From: Peptostreptococcaceae bacterium VA2 | Lineage (GTDB): Bacteria > Bacillota > Clostridia > Peptostreptococcales > Peptostreptococcaceae | DNA: 64,000 bases | Assembly: GCA_000686145.1 (NCBI GenBank) | Contig: JMMB01000007.1 | Span: forward strand, 1,550,001-1,614,000 | Reading direction: 5' to 3' | In this document: positions 55,939 to 64,000 of the stretch, piece by piece | Layout: every line of letters starts with the position of its first letter | How positions within the stretch are numbered: the stretch's first letter is position 1 | Translations under genes and position numbers: made by a program | Notes under the pieces: model-generated | The model's database searches: none | Told to the model about the DNA's origin: nothing | Seen by the model: the letters and a program-made list of their open reading frames with translations, nothing else

Positions 55939-57741
55939 TTGAAGTATATAAAGCAAGCAATGGAATATAAAGAGTTAATAGATACTCTTATGAGCGATAA
56001 ACACCATGCAGATATTGTTTTGTATGGAGGAAATGTAGTAAATGTATTAACTAGAGAAGTATATAATGCAGATATTGCTATAAAGGGAAAGTATATATTA
56101 TTAGTTGGAGATTGTGAAGATTTAATAGGTGAGAATACTATAGTTGTAGACGTATCTGGTAAATATTTATCTCCTGGGTTTATAGATTCTCATATGCATT
56201 TTGAGAGTAGTATGTTAACGGTAACTGAATTTTCTAGACTTTCAATACCATCAGGAACAACAACACTAATAGCAGATCCTCACGAAATAGGAAATGCATT
56301 AGGACCGGTTGGAATGAAAGCTATGGCTGATGAAGCGAATGTATTACCAAATCATGTTAGATTTGTAGTGCCAGCACTTACTCCAGATTGTCCAAATTTA
56401 GAAACAGCAGGCGTAGATGTAAGTTCTAAGGATATGGAGGACTTATTAAACTATAAAAATATAATAGGTATAGGTGAACTTCAAGGATTTAGCAATGCAA
56501 AACATGTATACAAAAATACACCAGAAATAATAACTGATTTATTAGCATCAACTACATATGCAAAGAGTATAGGAAAAGTAGTGGATGGAAATGCACCTGA
56601 TTTGTTTGGTAAAGAACTTGCTGCACATATAGTGTGTACTGGTGGAAAATGTTCTTGTCATGAAACTACAACCAAAGAAGAGTGTGTAGAAAAACTAAGA
56701 CAAGGTGTGTATGTATTTATGAGAGAAGGCTCAACTCAAAAGAATATGGGTGAATGTATAAAAGCTATAACTGAAGAAAAATTAGATTCTAGAAGATGTA
56801 TATTAGCAACTGATGATATGGTAGCAGAAGACCTTGAAAAATTAGGGCATATGAATGAAATCGTAAAGAGAACTATAAATCAAGGGGTAGATCCTATTGA
56901 AGCGATACAAATGGTAACAATAAACCCAGCAACATATTTTGGTTTAGAAGATAGAGGTATATTATCACCTTCGAAAGTTGCAGACATAGCTATAATAAAT
57001 GACTTGAAAGAAATGGATGTTGAGGCTGTATTTATAGAAGGAAAATTAGTAGCATCAGACAAAGAACTTTTAGTTCCTATGCCAAAATATACTTATCCAG
57101 ATTCTGTTAAGAATTCTGTAAAAAGAGAAAAACTAGTAAATAAAGATTTAGAAATAAGAAGTGATGAAAAGAAAGTAATTGTAAGGGCTATAAAAGTAAT
57201 ACCTGACCAAAACTTGACAGAATGTTTAGAAGAAGCAACTACTGTTAAAAATAGTGTAGTAGAAGCTGATGTATCTAATGATTTATTATATATAGCTTGT
57301 GTTGAAAGATATGGAAGAAATAATAATATAGGTAAGGCATTTGTAAAAGGTTTTGGACTTAAAAAAGGAGCTTTTGCAGAAAGTGTTGCACATGATACTC
57401 ATAATATAACTGTTGTTGGAACTAACATAGCTGATATGGTAGTTGCAGTTAATAAAGTTATAGAAATGGGTGGAGGAATAGCTGTTGTAAATAATCAAAG
57501 AGTGCTAGAAGAATTAAGACTTCCAGTTGGAGGGCTTATAACTGATGAACTTACTGGTAGCGAAGTTAGTGAAAAAATAGTATCTCTTGAAAAAACTGTA
57601 AGCAAAGACTTAGGCGGAAGTATACATGCACCTTTCATGCATTTATCCTTCTTAGCACTATCTACAAGCCCTAAGTGGAAGATTACTGATAAAGGGCTTA
57701 TCGATGTTAACAATTTTGAGATACTAAGCCCAATTATTTAG
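55939..57741 (+). CDS. Divergent adenine-deaminase-family enzyme of the BMC operon
   Basis: 600 aa amidohydrolase related to Ade. It keeps HMH (IDSHMHFES), Glu (IGELQGF) and TDD (ATDDMVAED), but the usual metal-ligand His of DGHAP is Asn (VDGNAPDL), and the second His region reads TGGKCSCHETT instead of TDHEC. The intact Ade at 42272 keeps both. So the metal site and substrate probably differ. Deamination of 4-aminoimidazole fits its place in the operon (inference). TTG at 55939 follows GGGAGGAG; the ATG at 55924 lies within that site. Confidence 0.85.
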   Translation: MKYIKQAMEYKELIDTLMSDKHHADIVLYGGNVVNVLTREVYNADIAIKGKYILLVGDCEDLIGENTIVVDVSGKYLSPGFIDSHMHFESSMLTVTEFSRLSIPSGTTTLIADPHEIGNALGPVGMKAMADEANVLPNHVRFVVPALTPDCPNLETAGVDVSSKDMEDLLNYKNIIGIGELQGFSNAKHVYKNTPEIITDLLASTTYAKSIGKVVDGNAPDLFGKELAAHIVCTGGKCSCHETTTKEECVEKLRQGVYVFMREGSTQKNMGECIKAITEEKLDSRRCILATDDMVAEDLEKLGHMNEIVKRTINQGVDPIEAIQMVTINPATYFGLEDRGILSPSKVADIAIINDLKEMDVEAVFIEGKLVASDKELLVPMPKYTYPDSVKNSVKREKLVNKDLEIRSDEKKVIVRAIKVIPDQNLTECLEEATTVKNSVVEADVSNDLLYIACVERYGRNNNIGKAFVKGFGLKKGAFAESVAHDTHNITVVGTNIADMVVAVNKVIEMGGGIAVVNNQRVLEELRLPVGGLITDELTGSEVSEKIVSLEKTVSKDLGGSIHAPFMHLSFLALSTSPKWKITDKGLIDVNNFEILSPII

Positions 57742-57767
57742 ATAGAAAATTAAATATATAAAAATAT

Positions 57768-57804
57768 AATAAGGTTGCCTTTTAATAAAAAGGCAACCTT
57801 ATTT
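57768..57804 (+). terminator. Terminator of the BMC operon
   Basis: AATAAGGTTGCCTTTT pairs perfectly with AAAAGGCAACCTTATT, followed by TT. Marks the end of the transcript that begins at 48869. Confidence 0.9.
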
Positions 57805-58020
57805 TGTGGATTTATATAATTTAAAAGGCATAGATGTAATACTACAGTTTCAAACTTGATAAAATTAAACAATATAAGTAACCCAAACTTAATTCAGATT
57901 GGTATGGTTTTAAAAATACAATAAATAATAAACTTAAATTGTATGGGTACGTTTTCTGTTGTTAATTATTATATATTTAATTATAATCTAATTATAAAGA
58001 ATTAATAAGGGGAGATAGAA

Positions 58021-58539
58021 ATGAATTATAAAACTAGAAAAATTGTATTAAATGGACTATTAACAGCTTTAGTATGTATAGCTACAATGGTTATTCAAAT
58101 TCCTACACCTGGCACAAATGGATACATTAACGTAGGGGATGCTATAATATTTATTTCATCAATTTTATTTGGACCAGCTTCAGGTATGGTTGCAGGAGGG
58201 ATTGGATCTGCATTAGCAGATATTTTAAGTGGATATTCTCATTGGGCATTATTTACTCTTATTATAAAAGGGTTTGAAGGATATTTAGTAGGTGTAATCA
58301 TAAGAAGTAACCATACAATTATAAAAAATATATTTGCAACAGGAATTGGATCTCTAGTAATGATTACAGGTTATTTTTTAGCAGGTGGAATATTAAATGG
58401 AAGTTTTATAGCTTCTGCAGCGTCTATTCCATCTAATATTGTCCAAGGTATGGTTAGTATGGTCATAGCTATTGTGCTTTCTAATTATTTAAGTAAGGTA
58501 AGTTATGTAAAAGCATTTAAGTCTAAAGTCAGGGCTTAA
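58021..58539 (+). CDS. ECF transporter S component
   Basis: 172 aa, about six helices. The loop GDAIIFISSILFGPASGMVAGGIGSALADILSG is typical of the PF07155-type S components (riboflavin/vitamin-like). Substrate unknown. It sits inside the purine island, so a purine-derived or cofactor substrate is possible. A 280-nt upstream region shows no recognised riboswitch. Confidence 0.82.
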   Translation: MNYKTRKIVLNGLLTALVCIATMVIQIPTPGTNGYINVGDAIIFISSILFGPASGMVAGGIGSALADILSGYSHWALFTLIIKGFEGYLVGVIIRSNHTIIKNIFATGIGSLVMITGYFLAGGILNGSFIASAASIPSNIVQGMVSMVIAIVLSNYLSKVSYVKAFKSKVRA

Positions 58540-58560
58540 ATTCAAAAAATTAAAGCATAC

Positions 58561-58612
58561 ATAAAATAAACAGTGCTCTAGGGTTATATTTCTAGGCTAC
58601 TGTTTATTTTAT
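58561..58612 (+). terminator. Hairpin terminator after the ECF gene
   Basis: ATAAAATAAACAGT pairs with ACTGTTTATTTTAT at the base, with an inner CTAG/CTAG stem. Confidence 0.75.
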
Positions 58613-58707
58613 ATATTTTAAATAATATACAAATCAAGTAGCTATTGATATAATTATGCAAATGACAAATTTTGTTTACAATAAACATTAACATAGAGGA
58701 TAGTTAG

Positions 58708-58782
58708 ATGATAAATATATTAGTTGCAGAAGATGATAAAAGGATACTAAAATTAAATCTACCTCTTTTTTATAGTGTATAG
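58708..58782 (+). pseudogene. N-terminal scrap of a response regulator
   Basis: 24 codons reading MINILVAEDDKRILKLN, the start of an OmpR-type receiver with its acidic pair, then an unrelated tail and a stop. An AGAGGA site precedes it. The gene has been cut off by the guanine deaminase region. Confidence 0.6.
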
Positions 58783-58786
58783 GAAA

Positions 58787-60037
58787 TTATATTAATTTAC
58801 CACTTACATATCTATGATAAATATATCTATCATCACCTAAATAAATGAATTTTTCCAATCTTTCAAGTAAACTGTAATTATCAAAATTAAGCTCAGAATC
58901 GTCTATAACAAGAGCATCAAATTCATAATCTTTTTCAAAACTTCCAACATTTCCAAAGAAAGAACCACCACCCTTAGTAGCTATATAAAAAGCTTCACTG
59001 AGAGTTAAAAAGTTATACTCTTTATTTTGAGCCCATATAAGTTTTGAAAATTCTATAGCATAAACCATAGCCTTAAAAATTGAAAAACTATGACCACCGC
59101 TTACATCACTTCCAAATGCTATCTTAACATTATTGTTTAAAAGCTTTCTTATAGGCATTATACCACTACCTAAATTTGCATTTGAAGTAGGGCAGTGAAC
59201 TGCATAAATGTTTTTAGTTTTCATAAGATTTATTTCATCATCTGCCAAATGAACACAATGTGCCATAAGTGTAGGAGTATCACCAAATAAATTACAACTA
59301 TCATACACATCTCCATAAAATTTAGAACGTGGATGAAGTTCTTTTACCCAATTTATTTCACCTATGTTTTCAGATAAATGAGATTGGACAGGTAAATTGT
59401 ATTTTAGGGCTATTTCACCTAGACTTTTTAGCAAATGTTCACTACAAGTTGGTACAAATCTAGGTGTTATAATAGGTTTAACTAATTCTGATTTATTTAT
59501 ATATCTTTGGATAATATCTAAAGTATCATTAAGCGAAGTTAATGTATCTTCACAAAGACTATCACACGAGTTTCTATCCATATTTACCTTACCAACATAA
59601 CCACCGATGCCAGCCTCTATTAAAATATCCATCAACTTCATTGTGGATTCTTTATGTATTGTTGCAAATGCAGCTACTCTAGTAGTTCCATTTTTATATA
59701 TTTCTTTTACGAACTTAGAATACATTTTTTCTGCATAATTAATATCTTTATACTTTGATTCCTCGGGAAATGTATAATCGTTAAGCCAAGGAAGTAACTC
59801 TTTGTCCATAGCGATGCCAACATTTCTAAATTGAGGAGCGTGACAATGTAAGTCATTCATTCCAGGTATTATGAGTTTATCTTTGTAGTCTATTAATTCA
59901 TAGTTTTTGTATTCTTTGGGAATTTCATTATAAACACCAACTATTTCATTACTAGATAAAGCAATATACCCATTTTTTATTATTTCAAATTTATCATATG
60001 TAGGAGTAAAAATAATGTTTCCTTTAATAATTTTCAT
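58787..60037 (-). CDS. guaD: Guanine deaminase
   Basis: Converts guanine to xanthine, 416 aa. Motifs: PGMNDLHCHAPQFRN (zinc HxH), QSHLSEN, MAHCVHLADDE and FGSDVSGGHS. The start at 60037 (MKIIKGN) follows GAGGTG; a TTG 18 nt earlier is rejected. Divergent from the xanthine dehydrogenase operon across a long palindrome. Feeds xanthine into the microcompartment pathway. Confidence 0.92.
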   Translation of the reverse strand: MKIIKGNIIFTPTYDKFEIIKNGYIALSSNEIVGVYNEIPKEYKNYELIDYKDKLIIPGMNDLHCHAPQFRNVGIAMDKELLPWLNDYTFPEESKYKDINYAEKMYSKFVKEIYKNGTTRVAAFATIHKESTMKLMDILIEAGIGGYVGKVNMDRNSCDSLCEDTLTSLNDTLDIIQRYINKSELVKPIITPRFVPTCSEHLLKSLGEIALKYNLPVQSHLSENIGEINWVKELHPRSKFYGDVYDSCNLFGDTPTLMAHCVHLADDEINLMKTKNIYAVHCPTSNANLGSGIMPIRKLLNNNVKIAFGSDVSGGHSFSIFKAMVYAIEFSKLIWAQNKEYNFLTLSEAFYIATKGGGSFFGNVGSFEKDYEFDALVIDDSELNFDNYSLLERLEKFIYLGDDRYIYHRYVSGKLI

Positions 60038-60060
60038 TAAACACCTCTTAAACAATTTAT

Positions 60061-60118
60061 TATATTTGATATTGAATATATATGATTATTGCTCAATAAA
60101 TATTCAATATCAAATATA
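60061..60118. promoter_or_regulatory. Long perfect inverted repeat between guaD and the xdh operon
   Basis: TATATTTGATATTGAATA (60061-60078) and its exact complement (60101-60118) are separated by 22 bp, in the divergent promoter region. An 18-bp perfect arm is well beyond chance even in AT-rich DNA. A dimeric regulator controlling both guanine and hypoxanthine or xanthine use is the likely reader. Confidence 0.65.
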
Positions 60119-60276
60119 CCTCTAAATTACTTATAAATTAAAGTTTTAAAGTTGTACAAAAAAGTTTTTAAAAGGTACTATAAAAAACTAAAAAATCATA
60201 TATTTTAAGTAACCAAAAATTTAATCAATATGAGATTAGTATAGTAAAAGAAGTAAATTTTATTTTGGAGGAGAAT

Positions 60277-61140
60277 ATGGTTAAAGAAGTATTTAAAGTT
60301 AAAAGTTTAGAAAATGCGCTACATATACTTGAAGTCAATAAATATAGAGCAAAAGTTATAGCGGGTGGAACCGATTTAGTTGTTGATATAAAAAATAATA
60401 AGTTTGATAAAGAGATTTTAATTGATATATCAGATATAAAACAGCTTAAGTTTATAGAAGATGAAGGCGATATTATGAAAATAGGTGGGTGTACTACACT
60501 TAATGAAATTATAAAATCGCCAAAGATAAACTCTAGTTTACAAGGTTTAAAAAAAGCATGTAGTTTAGTGGGTTCACCTCAAATAAGAAGTAGAGCCACA
60601 ATAGGTGGAAATATATGCAATTCATCACCAAGTTCAGATTTAATACCTCCACTTTTAGCTTTAGATGCTAAGGTATGTATACAAAGTAAAAATTCTAAGA
60701 GAAAAGCATACTTAAAGGATATATTATTAGATAAAAACAAAATCAAGTTAAATGAAGATGAAATTTTAAAGTACATAGAATTTAAAAATTTAAATCAAAA
60801 TCAAGTGCTATCTTTTGTTAAACTCGGTTTTAGAAAATCATTATCAATATCTAAAATCTCATGCAGTGTATTGCTAGAAATAGAAGAAAATAAATTCGAA
60901 AATATGAATATAGCATTAGGTGCATTAAGTAAAATAGCTATGCGAGAACATGAAGTTGAACTATATTTAAAAGGAAAATCTATTAATCAAAATACTATCA
61001 ATAAAGCATTAGATATAGTGCAGGAAAGCATTAGTGAGCGATTAAAAAATAGAGGAAGTGTAGGATTTAAATCTCATGCAGTTAAAGGTGTATTAAAGCA
61101 AGCTATATATGAAGGCATAAGCTTATATAATATTAATTAA
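60277..61140 (+). CDS. Xanthine dehydrogenase-type FAD subunit
   Basis: 287 aa CoxM/XdhB-type subunit. FAD motifs AGGTDLVVDIKN (about 30-41) and TIGGNICNSSPSSDLIPPLLAL (about 108-129, split here for length: TIGGNICNSS then PSSDLIPP). The ATG at 60277 follows TTGGAGGAG; the TTG at 60265 lies within that site. First gene of a three-subunit hydroxylase operon. Confidence 0.92.
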   Translation: MVKEVFKVKSLENALHILEVNKYRAKVIAGGTDLVVDIKNNKFDKEILIDISDIKQLKFIEDEGDIMKIGGCTTLNEIIKSPKINSSLQGLKKACSLVGSPQIRSRATIGGNICNSSPSSDLIPPLLALDAKVCIQSKNSKRKAYLKDILLDKNKIKLNEDEILKYIEFKNLNQNQVLSFVKLGFRKSLSISKISCSVLLEIEENKFENMNIALGALSKIAMREHEVELYLKGKSINQNTINKALDIVQESISERLKNRGSVGFKSHAVKGVLKQAIYEGISLYNIN

Positions 61141-61159
61141 AAATAGTAGGAGAAAATTC

Positions 61160-61618
61160 ATGAAAAATATTAATTTAAATATAAATGAAACTATATATAA
61201 AGTAGATATAAAAGAGGATGATAGGCTTATAGATGTTCTTAGAGATACCCTAAAACTAACTGGAACCAAAGAAGGTTGTGGGGAAGGCGAATGTGGTGCT
61301 TGTTCTGTTATTATGGATGAAGAACTAGTCAACTCTTGTTTGGTACTTGCTTTTCAAGCAGATGGGAAGAAAATAACAACTATTGAAGGTGTAAAAGATG
61401 AGTATATAAAGCAAGCATTTATTGACGGAGGAGCAGTACAATGTGGGTTTTGTACGCCCGGTATGATACTTAGTGGAAAATCTATATTAGATAAAAATGC
61501 TTCTCCAAGCAAAGAAGAAATAAGAGCTGGTATATCAGGTAATTTGTGTAGGTGCACAGGTTACAATAAGATAGTAGATGCTATATATTTAGCATCAACT
61601 GTAAGGAGAGATAAGTAG
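61160..61618 (+). CDS. Xanthine dehydrogenase-type 2Fe-2S subunit
   Basis: 152 aa. The plant-type cluster CGEGECGACSV with a later Cys (NSC) and the second cluster CGFCTPGMI with GNLCRCTGYNKI are the two 2Fe-2S sites of the family. Carries electrons from molybdenum to FAD. The stop overlaps the start of the next gene by one base. Confidence 0.95.
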   Translation: MKNINLNINETIYKVDIKEDDRLIDVLRDTLKLTGTKEGCGEGECGACSVIMDEELVNSCLVLAFQADGKKITTIEGVKDEYIKQAFIDGGAVQCGFCTPGMILSGKSILDKNASPSKEEIRAGISGNLCRCTGYNKIVDAIYLASTVRRDK

Positions 61619-63768
61619 TGAAGAGTGTTGGAAAAAATATAAAAAGAGTAGATGCTTACGACAAAGTTAATGGAAAAGCCATATACCCGCAAGACATATA
61701 TTTTGAAGATATGCTATATGGAGAAACTTTAAGGTCTAATAAACCTCATGCATACATAGAACTTGATATAAGTGAAGCTAAAAAGATAGAAGGCGTCATA
61801 AAGATATTTACAGCAAAGGATGTACCTTATAATCATCATGGTGTAGTATTTAAAGACAATGAGGTATTTTGTGATAAAAAGGTAAGAAGGATAGGAGATC
61901 CGATAGCTTTTGTTGTAGCTATAAATAAAGAAATTGCAAAAAAAGCGTTAAAGAATATAAATGTAAAATATAAAGAAATAGAAGCTGTATTTGATCCAAT
62001 AAAAGCAATGAAAGAAAATAGCCCAAAGGTACATGACAATGATACTAACATAGTTCATCATTTTAAACTTAGAAATGGAAATGTTGAAAGGTCGTTTGAA
62101 GATTGTGATGTAATAGTTGAAAACGAATATGTTGTTCCACAGGTTGACCATGCTTTTTTACAACCTGAAAGTGGAGTAGCAAAAATTGATGAAAAAGGCA
62201 AAATAATATTATACACTGCAACTCAATATCCACATTTTGATGTATGTGAAATAGCACAGGCATTGCAAATGGATGAAAAACAAGTGAAAATAATAAACTG
62301 TGCAGTTGGAGGTGCTTTTGGAGGAAGAGAAGATATAACAATGCAAATTCATCTATCTCTTGCAGCAAAAGTATTAAAAAGACCAATTAAAACTACCTAT
62401 TCTAGAGAAGAGTCATTTATAGCACATTCAAAAAGACATTCAATGATTATGAAATATAAAACCGGAGCAACTAAAGATGGAAAATTAAAAGCATTAAAAG
62501 TTACTATAATAGGGGACACTGGTGCCTATGCATCCTGGGCAATAAATGTATTAAGAAAAGCAGGAGTACATGCAACTGGACCTTATGAAATAGAAAATGT
62601 ATGTGTAGATAGTTACGCAGTATATACAAATAATCCATTTAGTGGCGCTATGAGAGGCTTTGGAGCAACACAAGTTCCAATAGCTTATGAACAACAAATG
62701 GATATAATAGCAAATAAGCTAAATATAGACCCTATAGAATTTAGACTAAAAAACATATTTAAAAAAGGAAGCAAAACAGCTACTAATCAAATATTAAAAG
62801 AAAGTGTACCACTTGAAAAATGTATAAATGAAGTTAAAAAACATATGGATTTTAGTAAAAAGGGATGCGGTATAGGAATAATGTTTTATGGAACAGGATA
62901 TGGGAATGGATTTCCGGACGTTTCAAATGCAATAGCTAAAATAAATCAAGATGGAAAAGTAGAAATATATATTGGAGCAACTGAAGTAGGGCAAGGTGCA
63001 AAAACTATAATGAGTCAAATAGGAGCAGAGGTTTTAAAAATTAATGTAGAGGATATAATATTTGTAAACGAAGATACAGAAATAACTCCAGACTCTGGAA
63101 CAGCAGCGGCAAGTCGTCAAACTTACAATAGTGGAAATGCTGTAAAAATAGCTTGTGAAAAGCTAAAAGACGAAATAAATAAAAAATATGATATAAACAA
63201 CTGTAATTTAAAAGACGTATATAAGAATATTGATAAAGAACTTTTAATTAAAGAAGGATCTTTTAAAGCATATTCAACAATGATGGATGAAGAAACGGGT
63301 ATTGGAAACCCATATTGGCCATATACTTTTGGAGCTTGTGGAGTTGAAGTTGATGTAAACGAAGAAACTGGAGAAATTAAAATATTAAATGCAGTTGTAG
63401 CACAAGATGTAGGAAAAGCAATAAATCCTCATTTAATAGAAGGTCAAATAGATGGAGGCTTTGCTATGGGTGTTGGGTATACTTTAATGGAAGATTTAAA
63501 TGTTGTAAATGGAGAAATTAAAAATAACAGATTATCTAAATATATTATACCAACAGCACTAGATACAATAGACTTTAAGAAAATAATAGTAGAAGATGAG
63601 GAAAGTTCTGCACCGTTTGGAGCAAAGGGAATAGGTGAACCAGTAATGGTATATGTAGCCCCTGCAATTTTAAATGCAATCTCTAGTGCTAGTGGAATTA
63701 GGGTGAAAAAATTACCTGCGACACCTGATAATATAATTAAAAATATAAAAGAAAAAATGAAAATTTAA
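61618..63768 (+). CDS. Xanthine dehydrogenase-type molybdenum subunit
   Basis: 716 aa catalytic subunit with GTG start (TAGTG overlap). Molybdopterin motifs: VGGAFGGRED, GAMRGFGATQ, GATEVGQGAKT, and the catalytic Glu in GAKGIGEPVMVY near the C-terminus. Expected to oxidise hypoxanthine to xanthine, or to reduce urate to xanthine, in the anaerobe. Substrate assignment rests on the purine neighbourhood. Confidence 0.92.
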   Translation: MKSVGKNIKRVDAYDKVNGKAIYPQDIYFEDMLYGETLRSNKPHAYIELDISEAKKIEGVIKIFTAKDVPYNHHGVVFKDNEVFCDKKVRRIGDPIAFVVAINKEIAKKALKNINVKYKEIEAVFDPIKAMKENSPKVHDNDTNIVHHFKLRNGNVERSFEDCDVIVENEYVVPQVDHAFLQPESGVAKIDEKGKIILYTATQYPHFDVCEIAQALQMDEKQVKIINCAVGGAFGGREDITMQIHLSLAAKVLKRPIKTTYSREESFIAHSKRHSMIMKYKTGATKDGKLKALKVTIIGDTGAYASWAINVLRKAGVHATGPYEIENVCVDSYAVYTNNPFSGAMRGFGATQVPIAYEQQMDIIANKLNIDPIEFRLKNIFKKGSKTATNQILKESVPLEKCINEVKKHMDFSKKGCGIGIMFYGTGYGNGFPDVSNAIAKINQDGKVEIYIGATEVGQGAKTIMSQIGAEVLKINVEDIIFVNEDTEITPDSGTAAASRQTYNSGNAVKIACEKLKDEINKKYDINNCNLKDVYKNIDKELLIKEGSFKAYSTMMDEETGIGNPYWPYTFGACGVEVDVNEETGEIKILNAVVAQDVGKAINPHLIEGQIDGGFAMGVGYTLMEDLNVVNGEIKNNRLSKYIIPTALDTIDFKKIIVEDEESSAPFGAKGIGEPVMVYVAPAILNAISSASGIRVKKLPATPDNIIKNIKEKMKI

Positions 63769-63858
63769 ATCTTGATAAGATTAAATATTTATAAATTATC
63801 TCGTTGTTGATAATTACCATTAAAGCATATTTTATACTGAATAAATAAAGATAGTTGT

Positions 63859-63938
63859 TTAAGTTATATTAACTTAATTTATATACTATAAATAGCTAGC
63901 TGAAACTACTTACTTATAAAGTGAGAGTTTAAGTATAG
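63859..63938 (+). promoter_or_regulatory. Palindrome and hairpin upstream of the last permease gene
   Basis: TTAAGTTA-TAT-TAACTTAA (63859-63877) is a perfect palindrome. It is followed by a fold-able leader in which TATACT near 63881 can pair with AGTATA near 63933, and AAACT with AGTTT inside. No known purine riboswitch consensus matches. Confidence 0.4.
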
Positions 63939-63964
63939 TAATAAAATTAGGAGGATTTGTGTAT

Positions 63965-64000
63965 ATGGAGTTTTTAGAAAAAAAGTTTAAGCTCACACAA
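63965..64000 (+). CDS. Start of a purine permease gene (cut by window edge)
   Basis: ATG 7 nt after AGGAGG. Only MEFLEKKFKLTQ is visible. This opening (hydrophobic-Lys-Phe-Lys-Leu) matches the start of AzgA/PbuG-type NCS2 hypoxanthine/guanine permeases, and the position after xanthine dehydrogenase fits. The call is tentative. Confidence 0.45.
   Translation, partial: MEFLEKKFKLTQ

Noticed and set aside
57805-58020. Purine or preQ1 riboswitch upstream of the ECF S component
   Set aside because: No match to the known aptamer cores; plain AT-rich sequence.

Overview
The window is AT-rich, densely coded low-GC Gram-positive DNA with strong GGAGG-type ribosome sites, many TTG/GTG starts and short intergenic spaces. 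Gene content (speE-speB, cbiMN, ribDE-BA-H, sbcDC, GntR/DUF1648, xanthine dehydrogenase, a purine microcompartment) points to an anaerobic Clostridia member, most likely Peptostreptococcaceae. This placement is an inference from gene content, not a database match.

Layout. 1-6 kb: end of a polyamine operon (speE, speB), a DinG-type helicase and the cobalt ECF genes cbiM-cbiN. 6-12.5 kb: a cobalamin riboswitch with no obvious target, a two-component system, hutD, then a run of gene relics (PAS protein, mgtE, a response regulator) next to an intact but now partnerless histidine kinase. 12.5-16.5 kb: FMN riboswitch and the complete riboflavin operon. 16.5-26.3 kb: GntR/DUF1648 pair with a 25-bp palindromic operator, more relics, ferredoxin, methyltransferase, sbcD-sbcC and a lysophospholipase-like hydrolase. 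26.4-28.1 kb: an apparently complete IS3-family (IS150-like) element with a GAT target duplication. A relic of a second copy lies at 33.1 kb. 28-46 kb: housekeeping and accessory genes (osmoprotectant ABC transporter, NupC, an MFS gene with a possible attenuator leader, three tandem initiator tRNAs, pentapeptide protein, aldehyde dehydrogenase, adenine deaminase, AlkD, Cof phosphatase, HxlR).

46.5-64 kb is the most interesting part. It is a purine-catabolism island built around a bacterial microcompartment (BMC). An NCS2 permease and a cyclase-family hydrolase point left. A rightward operon encodes formiminotransferase, a dihydropyrimidinase-like amidohydrolase, an isochorismatase-like hydrolase, UbiX, UbiD, three BMC-H shell proteins, two unusual low-complexity proteins, one BMC-P vertex protein and a divergent adenine-deaminase homologue. 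Then come an ECF S-component, guanine deaminase, the three subunits of a xanthine-dehydrogenase-type hydroxylase, and the start of a second purine permease.

Together these genes fit every step of the classical clostridial purine fermentation: guanine or hypoxanthine to xanthine, then ureidoimidazole-carboxylate, aminoimidazole-carboxylate, 4-aminoimidazole, imidazolone, formiminoglycine, and finally glycine plus formimino-THF. The BMC carries no aldehyde or alcohol dehydrogenase and no phosphotransacylase, so it is not a standard aldehyde metabolosome. It resembles the xanthine-utilisation (XAU) class predicted in BMC locus surveys. Step assignments below are inferences from family chemistry and gene order.

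A second theme is decay: at least ten relics, several with internal deletions, lie between the intact operons.
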